From Nepenthes gracilis (lineage: Eukaryota > Streptophyta > Magnoliopsida > Caryophyllales > Nepenthaceae), in NCBI GenBank assembly GCA_033239525.1, contig BSYO01000030.1, forward strand, positions 13,475,030-13,539,029: a DNA stretch of 64,000 nt, given 5' to 3'. Position 1 is the stretch's first letter; every line of letters starts with the position of its first letter. Below, piece by piece: positions 1-11,390 of this stretch. The position numbers and the translations under genes were made by a program. The notes under the pieces are model-generated. The model ran no database searches. It was given only the letters and a program-made list of their open reading frames with translations, and had not been told where the DNA came from.

Positions 1-530
1 ACTTCTTTAGGCACCTGGCACATAAGAATTTACAGACCTTTTAGGAGGTAAAATCTATCACCAGGGCCTACGCTGCAGTAGAAGAAACCAATGAGGCTAA
101 GCATCCCGAGCGGACCGAATAGCCTCGCTTTCTGGGAGGAGGAAGAGGAAGCAAACGATGGCGGTGCTCATAAAAAACACCACGGGATCGAAGCATTTCT
201 TTAAGGTGATCACTGACACCCTTACCGACACGTGCTCTGACGTCCTTATATAGATCAGTGGGAAGAAACTCTTTAAGTAGCCAAAACCACTTAAGAAAGT
301 AGAGAGAGAAAATCCAGCCAAATATTGTGATTTTCATCGATCTTTTGGACACTCCATAGAAGATTGCAAGACGCTTCAGTGGGAGATCAATGAGCTCATC
401 CGGAGGGGCCACCTCATCAGGTTGGTTAGGAACCCTAGATAGAGCTTTGGCACCTCTGACGGGGAAGAGCTAGAGACTTCCCAGTCTCGGAATCAGGTCG
501 CGGTTAGAGTCGTCAACATGATCACAATTT
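1..530 (+). pseudogene. Element A gag remnant (C-terminal part)
   Basis: Read at 320-420, the + strand gives a C-x2-H...GH-x4-C cluster followed by an E-x2-L-I-R-R-G-H-L stretch. This is the zinc-binding-like tail of Tat-type gag (the KYCxFHxxxGHxxxDC pattern), which packages genomic RNA. Upstream, from about 70, a second frame carries an EE-x-N-E-A-K stretch with a TAG at 120-122. At least one frameshift lies between the two frames. The N-terminal capsid part is outside the window. Confidence 0.65.
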
Positions 531-619
531 GACCGGCCAAGACCCCAACGAATCACAAAGAGCAACAGACGGGGCAGAAGAAGCAGCACACTAAAGACAG
601 TGTCATTAGTTTTAGTAAT

Positions 620-1160
620 AATGATATGGAACATGTAATTTCTCCCATACAGATCCCCTTATTGTATCCGCACTCGTTTCGGACGGTAGAATCGACTACC
701 AACTAAAGCGAATCTTCATTGATAATGAAAGTTCATGTGATTTTTTTTACCTTGATACGTATTTTAAATTAGGTTTAAAAAAGTCTGTTGAAACCTGCTG
801 AAGGCCTGCTTTATGGCCTTGACAACGAACCAGTGGCCGTCCAAGGAGCAATCCAGTTGGAGGTCACCTGGACACGTACCCAAGAATGGTGAGTTGTATA
901 CTCACCTTCTTGGTCGTTAACCAGCCCTCCGTGTACAACGCTATGCTAGGTTTCCCGTGCCTAACAGCATTCGGAGTCATCACGTCAATGTCGCATCTAA
1001 AGATGAAGTTCTCGATAGCCAGTAGTATAGACAAAGTGCTGGGTGACCAAATCATTGGGCAGACATGTTATAAGTCCCAGATCGCACCGAGTGGCAGCAC
1101 CAAGATGGTAGGAGAACTTAACCATCGAGACAAAGCAATTCTATAGCAAGTACAGTTTGG
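620..1160 (+). pseudogene. Element A retropepsin-type protease remnant
   Basis: An aspartic protease domain that would release gag and pol products. The active-site stretch reads I-D-N-E-S-S at about 718-735 (catalytic Asp codon 721-723), where the usual plant motif is D-N/S-G-S/A-S, so the Gly is replaced by Glu. A second block at 900-1080 reads FLVVNQPSVYNAMLGFPCL followed by a HLKMKF stretch. This is the conserved C-terminal flap region (FLVVDxPSAYNAILGRPxL) of Tat/Athila proteases. Stops between the blocks show decay. Element B has the matching block at 39218-39424 on the other strand. Confidence 0.65.
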
Positions 1161-1379
1161 TGAGGCTATCAATCGAATCCAATCGAATCCAAAAGACCCG
1201 GAGAGGCGCGTGCTAATCGGAGGCTCACTCACTGGGACACTACGCGACGAGCTAATCACGTCTTCTTGTGAACTCCTGCTGACATGCCTAAGATTCTTGC
1301 CGGAGTAATGGTCCATAAATTGGGCCTTGATCTCAACCGCAAGCCTATCAGGTAGAAGTGGAGGAAGCACTCCATGGAG

Positions 1380-3056
1380 AAACTTATCACCATCCGGGAG
1401 GAGGTAAAGAAGTTGTTGGACATCGACTTCATCAGAGAAGTCTAGTACCCAGATTAGCTCTCCAACGTTATCCTAGTAAAGAAAAGCGATGGAAAATGAT
1501 AAATGTACGTTGACTTCACCGACATTAACAAAGCTTGCCCAAAAGACAGCTTCTATTTACTCAGGATTGACCTGTTGGTGGACTCAACATCTGGACATGA
1601 GCTGCTAAATTTTATGGATGCGTATTTGGGTTACAATCAGATCCGAATGAGCCTAGAGGACGAGGAACATTCCTCGTTCATAATGGACCAAGACACCTAC
1701 TGCTATAAGGTCACGTTATTTGGTCTGAAGAATACGGGTACCACTTATCAGAGGCTCGTGAACAAGATGTTCGAGAAGCAGATCGGCCGCAATATGGAAG
1801 TGTACGTCGATGACATGACCGTCAAGAGCAAGACCACCAATGATCGTATTCGCGACCTGGCTAAATCCTTCCAGATGCTCCGCGTGCATCAAATGAAACT
1901 GAATTCTTCTGAGTGCGTTTTCAGAGTATCCCCAAGGAAGTTCTTGGGTTTCATCGTCTCTCAACGAGGGATCGAGGTAAACCCGGAGAAGATCAAGGCG
2001 CTCACGGACATGACTCCGCCACAAATTGTCAAAGATATCCAGTGGCTAACCGGACAATTGGCAGCCTTATCCCGCTTCTTGGCTAAGTCGGGGGACAAGT
2101 ACTAACCTTTCTTTAAGACTCTAAGGGGGACGAAAGCTAACGGATTCTAGTGGATAGCAAAATGCCAGGCAACCTTCGATGAATTAAAGTAGTACCCGGC
2201 CAGTTCACCATTGTTGACGTTGCCTAAAGACGGAGAGGAGCTATAACTCTACCTAGCAGTGTTGGAGATGGCCCTTAACTCTGTCCTCATACGTTAGGAC
2301 TCCGACTCTCAACGATCGGTTTACTATGCAAGCAAGATGTTGACCGGCGCAGAGACGTGCTATCCACGTGCAGAGAAGTTAGTCATGGCATCTGTCTTCT
2401 TCTCTAGAAAGCTAAGAACTTACTTTCAAGCTTATCGTGTAGTAGTTCTGACCGACCAGCCTCTGAAGAGTATTCTCTGAAAACTCGATATTTCTGGACC
2501 GCTGGTAAAGTGGGCTATCAAATTGGGAGAATTTGATACTGAATTCTGGCCCAAATCGGCCATTAAAGGGTAGACTTTGGCCGACTTTATCGTCAATACT
2601 ACGACACCGATTCGAGATGAACAACCCGTTGAGGACGCAGAACGACACAAGGAAGAGTCAGAGTGGGCCCTCAACGTAGACAGATCGTCTACGTACTCAA
2701 GCAACTGTGTCGGAGTGGTCCTGAGGACCTCTAATGGGTTTGAGGTAAAGTACTCTCTTAGACTCGACTTTTCGACCACCAATAACGTTACCGAGTACGA
2801 AATCTTATTGGTTTGGTTAAGACTAGCCAAAGAGTGCTCAACTAGACGACTGACCGTCTACAACGACTTTAAACTGGTCGTCATCCAGGTTAATAGGAAT
2901 TTCGAGGCGTGTAATCCTTACTTGGTCAAATACTTGGGCATGGTGAAGGACGCCACCCGGAGATTTGACAAGGTGACCTCGGTCCATGTTTTTAAAATTG
3001 AGAACTGGAAGACCGACCAACTTGCCAGAGCAGCTTCGGTCGAGAACCCAAAGTAG
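1380..3056 (+). pseudogene. Element A reverse transcriptase and RNase H
   Basis: The longest open stretch is 1503-2105 (200 codons). It includes the RT palm blocks: Y-V-D-F-T-D-I-N-K-A-C-P-K-D, then D-A-Y-x-G-Y-N-Q-I, then the catalytic Y-V-D-D at 1803-1814, then K-F-L-G-F-I-V-S. The conserved F-T-D-L-N-K-A-C-P-K-D block is standard for plant Ty3/gypsy RT. A stop at 2103-2105 and others through 2110-2570 break the connection. The second open stretch, 2577-3056, reads as an RNase H: L-N-V-D-R-S-S near its start (normally a D-G-S/A-S motif) and N-V-T-E-Y-E, where the catalytic Glu lies. The enzyme would copy element RNA into DNA, but this copy cannot make it in one piece. Confidence 0.85.
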
Positions 3057-4390
3057 TACTCGAGGGACATGGAGGAGGTCTTGAGTACCCCCAACATTGA
3101 GGAACAGGAAGCAATATAAATCTTTGACGCAAAAAATTGGATGACACCTTACCAGAAGTATCTAGCGAATGGAGCACTACCAGATGACGTGGACGAAGCC
3201 AAGCGGATCAAGAAGACGGCCGGTTGGTACACCGTGGCCAATGGACGGATATATCGCTGTGGTTACTTAACTCCATACCTTCGATACCTTACTCCTAAGG
3301 AGGCCGACTACGCTTTGAATGAAATCCACCTTGAGATATGTGGATCACATATTAGCGATAAAAACCTAGCATTCAAGATCATGCGTTAGGGTTACTACTA
3401 GCCAACGATGAAGAAAGACGTCCTTGAGTTCATGAAGAAATGTGAGAATTGCTAGCTTCATGGCAATTTGCACCACCAGCCACCCGTAGAATTAAGGTAT
3501 CTTCAAGCTCCTTGGCCTTTTGTGCAGTGGAGGCTCGATATTTTTTATCCATTTTTCATTACAATTGGGCAAAGGAAGTTTATCATTACGGGCATTGACT
3601 ACTTCACCAAGTGGGTCGAAACCGTCCTGTTGATGAAGATTGCAAAGCACAATGCCTTAGAGTTCGTTCGCCAGAGTATAGTCAGTAGATTTGGTGTTTC
3701 GAGGTTATCGTGACTGATAATGAATCTTATTCTCAGGAAAACGTTTCATCAAGAATTGTACCAGTTTGGGCATCCAATTGGTCCACACTTCGGTGGCGTA
3801 CCCACAAGCGAACGGATAGGTGGAGGTTATAAACTGTACGCAACTCCACGGTTTGAAGATCAAGTTGGAGGACGCATAGGGCTCCTCGGTCGACAAGCTA
3901 CCCGTTGTCCAATGGTCTTACCGGACTACTCTAAAGGAGCCAACTTGTGATACACCATTTAGTATTTACTACTAGATTAAAGTAGTAATTTTGATTGAGA
4001 TCGGGCTTTTAAGTCTTAGAGTTGAGTCCTTCGACCCACAAGGTAACTCTCAGAAAATTAGGGAATATCTAGACTTGCTGAAAGAAGCCCACGACGCAAC
4101 CAGGATGTGGACAGTGGCCGACCAACAACGAGTCGCCCGCCTTTAAAATAAGAAGGTAAAAGCACGATAATTCAACGTTAGAGATTTGGTCTTACGAAGT
4201 ATCGAGGTTGCGGGCAAGACCGCCAACCAGAATAAACTTTTTCCGAATCAGGAAGGCCCTTTTCTAGCCTCAGCCGTTCTGCGAAATGGATTGTATAAAC
4301 TCTGGACCAAGAATAGCAAGTTGGTTCCACGAACGTGAAACACGATCCACCTCAAGTGCGACTTCCAAAGAATAGCACAAGTAGGTCGTC
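3057..4390 (+). pseudogene. Element A integrase remnant
   Basis: Two open pieces, 3141-3389 and 3468-3713, with stops between and after them. The first ends in the H2C2 zinc-binding region: H-L-E-I-C-G-S-H, then K-K-C-E-N-C near 3440-3460. The second is the DDE core start: W-R-L-D-I in place of the W-G-x-D-I/V catalytic Asp block, then F-I-I-T-G-I-D-Y-F-T-K-W-V-E, the standard plant Ty3/gypsy integrase motif with its second Asp. V-T-D-N follows at about 3709-3720 in a shifted frame. The remaining C-terminal part to about 4390 is recognisable only in fragments. Integrase would insert the element DNA; here it is broken. Confidence 0.75.
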
Positions 4391-4557
4391 CATATGTATA
4401 CTTGTAAATGTACATAATGTTTATTATTGATAAAAGAATATTTTTTCTATTACATTGTGTTGTCTCTTCTTTCTTTCTCTATTCCATATGCATGTGTGTC
4501 TGTTTGCAAGATTATACAACCTAAATTGCCCCTAAGTCGGGTGAATTTTCACCCGTT

Positions 4558-4715
4558 CGTAACTAAACCTTGGTCATCTTGGCAACCCATAAGTGGTCAT
4601 AACTAAACTTTGATCATCAAGGCGGCCTATAAGCAGTCATAATTAAACCCTGGTCATCAGGCGGTCTATTAACAGTCGAATTAAGCCTTGGTTATTCAAG
4701 TGGCCCATTCACGGT
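4558..4715 (+). repeat. About 40-bp tandem repeat, four copies, in the 3' UTR of element A
   Basis: Four degenerate units of 39-40 bp at 4558-4597, 4598-4637, 4638-4676 and 4677-4715. Each has a TAAnCCTTGGTCATC-like core and a CCnATAAGnnGT-like end. They lie between the end of integrase and the antisense ORF. Element B has an unrelated tandem array in the matching place. Confidence 0.8.
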
Positions 4716-5175
4716 CAAAATCTTAGGGGTTTAAACAGTACACATGACAACCTTCTACACAAGGAGATAGTATGGTTAGTTAACAACGGTTGACAGGAGC
4801 AAGAGCACTCCGTCCAAAAGCTGGCCATCTAAGTTCACACTTGAGTAGCGTCATCAAGCCTCTACTCACGTACGAGTGTAGAACAGACTTAACCCGACAT
4901 TAGGATTCACCTTGATGTCTACTTTAGGACTTAAATCTATCAGAAAGTGCCACAAACGTCTCAAGAAAGGCAAACGGCTAACTTGTGCAACGCACCAAAT
5001 CTGCGGACCAACACAAGAACAAGTAATTGAAAAACGGCAATAAAGGCAAAGACACAGAATATCAGTAAAACGCCCATTTTATTGATTGAATCTGTACAAT
5101 TATAACAATTTCAAAAAGCAAATAGTACAAAATCTACGAAGGTACAAAGCTCCCAAGAGGAGGAGGTGGCGGCCC

Positions 5176-7188
5176 CTAACCATTCCGGGACTGTCCCACA
5201 AAGCTCTCACGACGCTTGGCAGAATGGTTCAATAGGTCAAGATATTCCACTGAAAAGTTGGGGTTAACCAGCAGTACAATACGCCGATAAAGGTTTACAT
5301 CTTCCCACAACCGTGCCATCAGCATATCAGAAATCTTATAGGGGCGTATACGAGTAGTCAACTTGTTATTCAGTGATATCATCTGTCCCGTGAGTTGGTC
5401 AATACGCCTCCCCACCCGGTCAGTTTCTTCTCTCAGCTAGATGTTCTCTTTTTTCAGTCTGTCATTCTCCTCTACCAAACTTGACAGAACAGCTTCTCTC
5501 AGCCGGACGTTCTCCTCTTTCGGTCTTGCATCTTTCTCTTCTAAACTTGACAGCACAGATTAGAGAGTAGTTGTATCCTTCTGGTGCTCTGCTCTTAGCA
5601 ACTCTATCTCCTCCTCAAACCAGGTGATCTCCTTATCCTGATTAGGGATCACCAGGTCCCGCTGGTGTAGTCCATTAGTAACTGTACTCGTAATTTTCTC
5701 CCACTGTAAAAATGCTAAGTGTCAACGGTAGAGAGAAGGAGAAGAAAAATTGTAAAGGTTTACCTACTAGACTTTGCGCACTGGCCTCGCTGGCTTGCTC
5801 CGTGACCTTGGGCATGACAGCGAAGGACTAGAGACAGAAATCTCCTAAATAGGCCAAACAGTGGCCTCCGCTGCAGACTCCTCTGGTAACTCTGCCTTGA
5901 GGTCCACCGCCTCAATAGGCTCTCTGGCAGCAGACTCCTTCGGCACCCCACAGTGAGGCCCACTACCTTAATAGGCTCTCCGGTGGTAGGCTCCTCCATC
6001 AGTTCAACACTGATGCCAATCGCCTCTTGGGGCTCTCTAGCGGTTGGCACCTCAGGCGCCTCTTAAGGCTCACCAGCAGCAGGCTCCTTGGATAATTCAA
6101 CAGCTCATGTGATGGGAAGCTCTACAGTCACCTTCAAGAGCTCTGCGGCGGCTGGCTACTCACCCAACCTAATAACCTGCTCAACTGAAGGCTCCATGGG
6201 TAACTCCGATAGCACGCCAGGTGCTCAAGCTGTGGCAGAGTGAGAACGATGCAGCTCATTGTGGAGCGCAACCTGGCCCTATATGCCTCCACATCAGCCT
6301 TAACTCCGCTTGCATCGAAGCTATCTTCAGTCCCAGTGAACCGACCAACTATAACATAGACTGGCTCTGTGGAGGAAGAAGAAGAAGGCATCACCGTTGC
6401 TGCTTTCTTCTGCCTTGGACTTCTGGTAGCTTCCTTGCTGAAAGGCATGCAAGCAGATCCAATTGTAATGGCGCCCGCCTTCCTCTTACGGGAAAGTGCC
6501 TTCATTTTCTGCATTGGAGAAGGTGGTTCCCATCATGCCTTTTTGGCCTCTTCATGGGAAACCAAATGGTTTCTCTGAAACTTAGGAAGGTGGCTCTCCA
6601 CCATTTTAAAAAACGGCTCCATCGCGACAGTCTCCTCGACAGTGGGTGTCCCAATGTAAATATCGGGCACCCTACCCCAATTTCTTGCTAAGGGCCAAGT
6701 CGTATCAACATGAATATAGAAGAACCGGTTCTTCCAGTTCTTTAGAAAATCATGTATAGCACTGCTAATTTGGAATCTTTGTGGGGACAGAGACACCCAC
6801 TCTCCACCCTGAACGAATTGAAATATCACCCTGACTGCCTCCACATCAGTAGCTTTGAATGCTGGTTGAGAAAGATGCAAAGTGTACATAAGTAATGCAC
6901 AGTATTGGCGTAAAATCATGTTATGGGGATCTGAAGAATGATCAAAATATCCAACAACTTGTCAAAAATTGGGAGATATAACCCACTCCTCAAGTGGGCC
7001 TCATATATAGTGATAAAGCCCTCAGGAGGGGAGCACGCCCTATCTCCCTCGTCAGGCATTCTGAAGATGATCGCCTTAGGAATGTTATACTCAATGTACA
7101 ATTTCCTCACTTCATTGGCTTTGATTACCGAAACAATTCGGGTTACAGAAGGTGCTATGAAAATGGAATCAAGAAGGTTGTTTAACAC
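5176..7188 (-). pseudogene. Element A antisense ORF (putative gypsy-type transposon protein, PF04195-like)
   Basis: On the - strand several open pieces line up into one decayed protein: 6916-7188, 6533-6919, 6134-6514, 5760-6050 and 5176-5415. The N-terminal part has S-P-P-E-G-F-I-T-I-Y-E-A-H-L-R-S-G-L-x-L-P, and then W-K-N-R-F-F-Y-I at about 6736-6760. These match the 'putative gypsy type transposon' domain carried antisense by Tat/Grande-type elements; its role is unknown. The middle (5860-6120) is acidic and repetitive. The C-terminal part (5400-5700) is a Leu/Glu/Lys-rich likely coiled coil with two internal stops. Neighbouring pieces are in different frames, so the gene is broken. Element B has the counterpart at 30513-35231. 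Confidence 0.65.
5860..6120 (-). repeat. Degenerate roughly 55-bp repeats in the hinge of the antisense ORF
   Basis: On the + strand a GGCTCTCnGGnnGnAGnCTCC-like block recurs near 5870, 5921, 5977, 6033 and 6066. On the coding (-) strand this gives a run rich in Glu, Pro, Ala and Val, probably a flexible acidic linker between the N-terminal domain and the coiled coil. Spacing is irregular (33-56 bp), so I treat it as an old expansion. Confidence 0.5.
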
Positions 7189-7778
7189 TTAGAAAATTTT
7201 CAGAAAAGAAAGCATAAAAAATTGAAACGAAACGGATGGAGTACTTAAAGGTGTGTGAATGCTGGAGAAGGAGAGCCGTCTCGTAAATGTGCACCCATCA
7301 TTGTTGACACATGTCGCTTCCTGAAATGGTGCAGATGAATCAGATCCTCTAACATATTAATTACCGGGATCGCAAATTCACTGCATGTTGACATGTGACC
7401 AACTTTTTGATTGACAATCTGGCAGCATGATGCCGCGTTGTTTCAACTCCCACCAGTTCTCCAAATTTTAACCCAAGCGGTCAATGAATCCGGTTAGCGT
7501 TTCCTTCGGCAGTTCTCCAATATTTGCCCAAACGATCAATGAATCTTGTCAATGCTTTCCTTAGAAGTTCTCGAATTTTGGCCAAGGTAGTCAACTAATC
7601 CGGTCAACGCTTCTTAACCAGTCTTCCAAACCTTGACTTTACGGTCAACAACTGTAAGCAATACCATCAACAAACTAAGAGTCATCGCCAGTTGTGTCAC
7701 CCGGTCACCTTAGGTAGGTAACCTAGCCACTCGCGTCCCATCTTGAATATGTTGGAGGCCAGAGTCCTAAACCACCAG
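7189..7778. other. Non-coding spacer of element A between antisense ORF and polypurine tract
   Basis: No open reading frame worth reporting. The motif CAGTTCTCCAA with a following GGTCAATGAATC recurs at about 7450-7530, and related copies run to 7630, so the stretch contains weak 60-70-bp periodicity. This would be part of the long 3' UTR of the element. Confidence 0.5.
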
Positions 7779-7791
7779 TATGTGGGGTTAA
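7779..7791 (+). promoter_or_regulatory. Polypurine tract of element A
   Basis: The sequence TATGTGGGGTTAA directly abuts the LTR start TGATAGG. It would prime plus-strand DNA synthesis. The matching site in element B reads TATGGGGGCTAG next to TGATGGG, which supports both the call and the LTR boundary. Confidence 0.7.
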
Positions 7792-8325
7792 TGATAGGTA
7801 TGTCAGTAATGGGCTGGCCCACAAAAGAGGAGCGACCCAAATCCACAACGGCCCATTTGCACCAAAACGGTCAACGCCAACCGTTGACCGGACGAAAAGC
7901 CGATGAAATAGGAGAAACTCAGAAGTAGGACGGACAACTTGTTCCCCAAAATGGTTAATACTTCCATTAGCCAGAAGGATGACCGGTTGGTCGTCTGAAG
8001 ACCAGATATCAAGTGGGCCAAGCCTAGTTTAGAGCACATGTCTGTTCTCAGCCAGCAACAGTCTTCTCCCCTGATTTCGCACTCTCCACAGAAGACAATC
8101 TCTATTGTAACAGTCATGAGTAGATTCAATGTGCATCCCAGAAGGAAGGTGCTAAAATCCTTTCCCTATTCGTTGGAAATTTTAGCAGTTATAGTACACA
8201 GAAAGAAAGTAATCAATCCATTGACCGTTATTACCATAAGGGCTCCACGCAAGAAAAGGTAGGGATCCTAATAGAACGCGGGAATTGAGCCCTTCTATAC
8301 AAGGAAGACGTCGCAGCACAACGAC

Positions 8326-8333
8326 TATAAAAG
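8326..8333 (+). promoter_or_regulatory. TATA box in the element A LTR
   Basis: TATAAAAG followed by a pyrimidine-rich leader (CTCTCTCTCTC near 8428-8440). The position within the LTR fits the U3/R border from which element RNA would start. Confidence 0.6.
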
Positions 8334-8700
8334 GTAATGGAGTTTTCTCTCCAAGGCACACTCTCATTTGCCCACAAAAAGCTCTCTGTTGAAAAGCTTG
8401 CACCCTTTCAGAAGACAAACACTCTCTCTCTCTTTGCCGCTATGTTCCCAATGTGCACAGTGCTTAGAGCCAATACTCCTCATAAGTCACCAAAGCCTCT
8501 CTTAATGAAAATACCCTTCCATCACAAACACTTTTTACATTCTTTGTGCATTATTTACTTTCACCTTTTTATTTAAATGTTGTTTGCTAACTTGAGTATC
8601 GAATATTTTTCGTGAGATAACCTCCCGCTGTCACCTGACCTTTTGTTCATTGTTGTGGTATACATGATTCAGACTTAGTGGACGAAATCGGATTCAAATT

Positions 8701-8826
8701 ATCAACTTGATTCGAATCTATTCGAAACTTGGATCCATAATGATCAACTTGACTCGAATCTATTTGAAATTTTAATCCAAGACGATCGACTTGACTCGAA
8801 TCTATTCGAAACTTGAATCCATGATG
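8701..8826 (+). repeat. 42-bp tandem repeat, three copies, at the LTR end
   Basis: Units at 8701-8742, 8743-8784 and 8785-8826 share ATCnACTTGAnTCGAATCTA and TTnGAAnnTTnnATCCA parts. They sit just inside the 3' terminus of the element A LTR. On the - strand they form an open 14-residue peptide repeat (KFRIDSSQVD-like), which I take as a by-product of the 42-bp period and not a gene. Confidence 0.85.
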
Positions 8827-8831
8827 CATCA

Positions 8832-9910
8832 ATTAAAAATTGAGTTATAATTACTTTCACATATTTTAAAATTATGTATTACTATTTACGATTCATTGGT
8901 AAACTCACTACATATCATTTTATATAGTTAGGATCAAATGTCATCTTGTTTTACCCTTAAATATTAAATTTGATCTTTAATTTATAAATAATATGTTAAG
9001 ATATGTTTGAATATATTTTATTAATTTTTTTATAGTAGTTCTTATTTAATCAAAATAAAAAACTTTATATTAAAAAATAAATATACATATTTTTTATATT
9101 TGAAAAATAAAATCACATTTACAAAATCAAAAATAGAGTTCCTACTAATACAAATATAAAAAGAGATATGTAATGATAATTTCTTAAATATTTTAGAATT
9201 TTAAGATAATATATTTAAACTAAAACACTTGCCTTCAAAATCTCTTGAAATAGAAGCAAATTTAACATACATACAACATAACCTTAGAAAAAGAAGAAAA
9301 ATTCCATGTGCACAAATATTTAAATGATAAATTATGAACGTTTTTTAAAAGTTCAACAATAAAGGAGGAATTAGGTTTACATATAATTTTCTAAACTTAA
9401 TTTATCAAAATTTTGTATGAAATTACTTTAAATTTGCTTTCTCTTCCTTCTTTTTTCTTCTTTTTTGTCTTCCCATTCTTTTTCTTCTCTCAACAATTTG
9501 AGAAAAATATATAAACAAGTAATAAAAATTTTCTAAATAATAAACCGGTACACATATGCTAATCATGCATGGGTTAGACACATAAGCTAATTTTAGCTGA
9601 CACAAAAACACTAGAACAAACATGTACAAGTATCATCACATAAACATCGGATGTGATGATTTTATTTAAAACATAAGTATGATTCTTGCAAACATCAAGC
9701 TTTCTCTTATGCTATTTCATATTTAATTTTTTCAACCAAACTAAAATTTTTTCTTAAAATTTATATTTATCAAAGTAATTACTGATGTCTTAAATTATAT
9801 ACGGTACTAAAATATTATAATTACCACAATCAATAAATTCATAAATATATTAAAAGAGATCTATATTATTTAGTAAGATGATGCAATTATAGTAAGAAAG
9901 TAATAAAAAC

Positions 9911-9954
<44 letters not shown>

Positions 9955-10279
9955 TATTACATTTATAGCTGACTTGTTATAAAAATAAGCACATATATTT
10001 TTTATATGAATAGTTTAACTTTAATTCTTCATAAGAAAAATAGCTTGGACATTATTTTTGATATATCCCTAAATTTAAATTGTTATTTAGGTTAGAAAGT
10101 TGCTCAATCTTTCACGTTCGGTCAAATTGGAGCCGATTCAGTTCTTCTTTCTTTGAACCTGGACCATATGCAATACAACTAAAAACGAAATGTCAAATGA
10201 CAGCGAAAATTATTCTCACTATATATTCTTCAAAATTCAAGTTAGAAATCTTTTTTAGAAAGAAAAAAAATGTTAGGAG
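8832..10279. other. AT-rich spacer
   Basis: No gene seen. Very AT-rich with a (TAA)n microsatellite at 9911-9953. Short ORFs here lack protein-like composition. Confidence 0.6.
9911..9953 (+). repeat. (TAA)n microsatellite
   Basis: About 14 uninterrupted ATA/TAA triplets inside AT-rich spacer. Confidence 0.9.
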
Positions 10280-11390
10280 GATGCGAGAAGATGCGTATAT
10301 ACATATTGTGATGGATTGAGCATTTGAATGTGCCTATTGAGTAGAAGTGTGCCTAGTTGAGGGGAGACTTGGTGGTGCGCTCGATTGAGGAGCGGCTTGA
10401 TGGTGTGTTCTACTAAAGGGCAACTTAGAGAGAGATGGAGAACTTCCGCATAATCTCTTTTCTGGTTTCCAGTTATGCAAGTCTTTGACTTGGTCGTTAA
10501 TGGTAGGTGTTGCGGAGGGCTAGCAAAAGGTTTGAGAGAGAGAGAAAAAGGAATCACACTAGGAGTCCATGGCCTCGAGAGCGTTGGGGAGCTCCTTGTC
10601 TTTTTGCGGAATCATGGATGTAAATCGTCTTTCATCACCGTCACTTTCTCTCTTCAGGTTTTGCGCTCTTTTACTATCAAAAGCCCCTCTCCTTCACCGC
10701 TAATGAAGGGGGGTACTTATAGGCAACGGAGGCGGTCCAGCCTAGCTTGGGCCTTAGGCTGGACAATTGTCTCATGTAGGATTGTTGAGCTATGCAAATA
10801 ATCACAGGGGACTATTTATGACAGTTTTCTTTTTTAAAAATGATTACGTGATCGTGAATACCTGCCATACTCCTATTGGCTGCTAGCGGTTATCCTTTTC
10901 TTCTTCTAGGCGATTCTCTAGCAGCAATTATGGCTGTCATCATTTTAGGAACGATCGTACATACGTGGGCAAATATTCTTTGGAATAATTGTCAGGCAGT
11001 TTTGACAGATTATAATAAGTTACTTTATCGTGCACAAAGAGGATCGTGGGCCGTCTCGGTTGGGTTGATTGTGGCAGCTAGGGCGTCGCTCGAATTCTCA
11101 GCCTACACTTTCTACTTGAGGGCTTTCTTCCTGGACTGAGACTTTCCAACAGCCTCTTCACCGTGGGCTTTGATATTTGGGTTAGCGCATTGATGACGAA
11201 CCCATTAATTTTAATATAAATGGATGATGAGATATTTAAATTATATCCCTATTTTTATACAAATTTATCACTATAAATTAATAGGATGTCAAATTATATA
11301 AAAATATTAAATGAATATCCCCTATTAGCCTAAAAAGGCACAAGCGACTTAGGGCATTGACCCATGTACTCCCCCCTGTAATGCCATCAT
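10280..11390 (-). mobile_element. Possible old Tat-type LTR fragment
   Basis: On the - strand a TATAAGTA box (+ strand about 10712-10719) is followed by CCCCCCTTCATTAGCGGTGA. The element B LTR has TATAAATATCCCTTCACTAC at the same point. Downstream comes a pyrimidine-rich leader with CTCTCTCTCTC near 10525-10545 and then CAATCGAGCGCACCAC, also like element B. A + strand CCATCA at 11384-11389 could be the U3 terminus. No matching second LTR or target duplication was found. The ORF at 10876-11139 inside it has a hydrophobic product I do not recognise. Confidence 0.35.

Larger units (their letters stand above)
1..8831 (+). mobile_element. Element A: Tat-type Ty3/gypsy LTR retrotransposon, 5' end outside the window
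   Basis: The order is gag, protease, reverse transcriptase, RNase H, integrase, a repeat-bearing 3' region, an ORF on the opposite strand, a polypurine tract and a 3' LTR. This is the Tat-lineage layout of plant Ty3/gypsy elements, in which an antisense ORF lies downstream of pol. All coding parts contain stops and frameshifts, so the copy is not autonomous. The 5' LTR, primer site and start of gag lie left of base 1, so no target-site duplication can be checked. Order, motifs and the LTR end are seen in the sequence; lineage is inferred from them. Confidence 0.85.
7792..8831 (+). repeat. 3' LTR of element A (1040 bp)
   Basis: It starts TGATAGGTATG after the polypurine tract and ends GATGCATCA at 8831. 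The end was set by comparison with the two LTRs of element B and the solo LTR at 42312-43221; on the coding strand those end in GCGCATCA or GATGCGTCA. A TATA box lies at 8326-8333 and a CT-rich leader follows. The block at 8633-8660 (CACCTGACCTTTTGTTCATTG) is shared with the solo LTR. The segment 8701-8826 is a tandem triplication. Confidence 0.75.

Noticed and set aside
1503..2105. A host reverse-transcriptase-like gene
   Set aside because: It sits inside a complete though decayed gag-pol order with LTR, so it is an element domain.
6221..6691. 156-codon + strand ORF in element A
   Set aside because: Opposite strand of the antisense transposon ORF; composition lacks domain motifs.
8647..8832. 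61-codon - strand ORF with a 14-residue peptide repeat
   Set aside because: It is an exact by-product of the 42-bp tandem repeat in the LTR; no promoter or family support.
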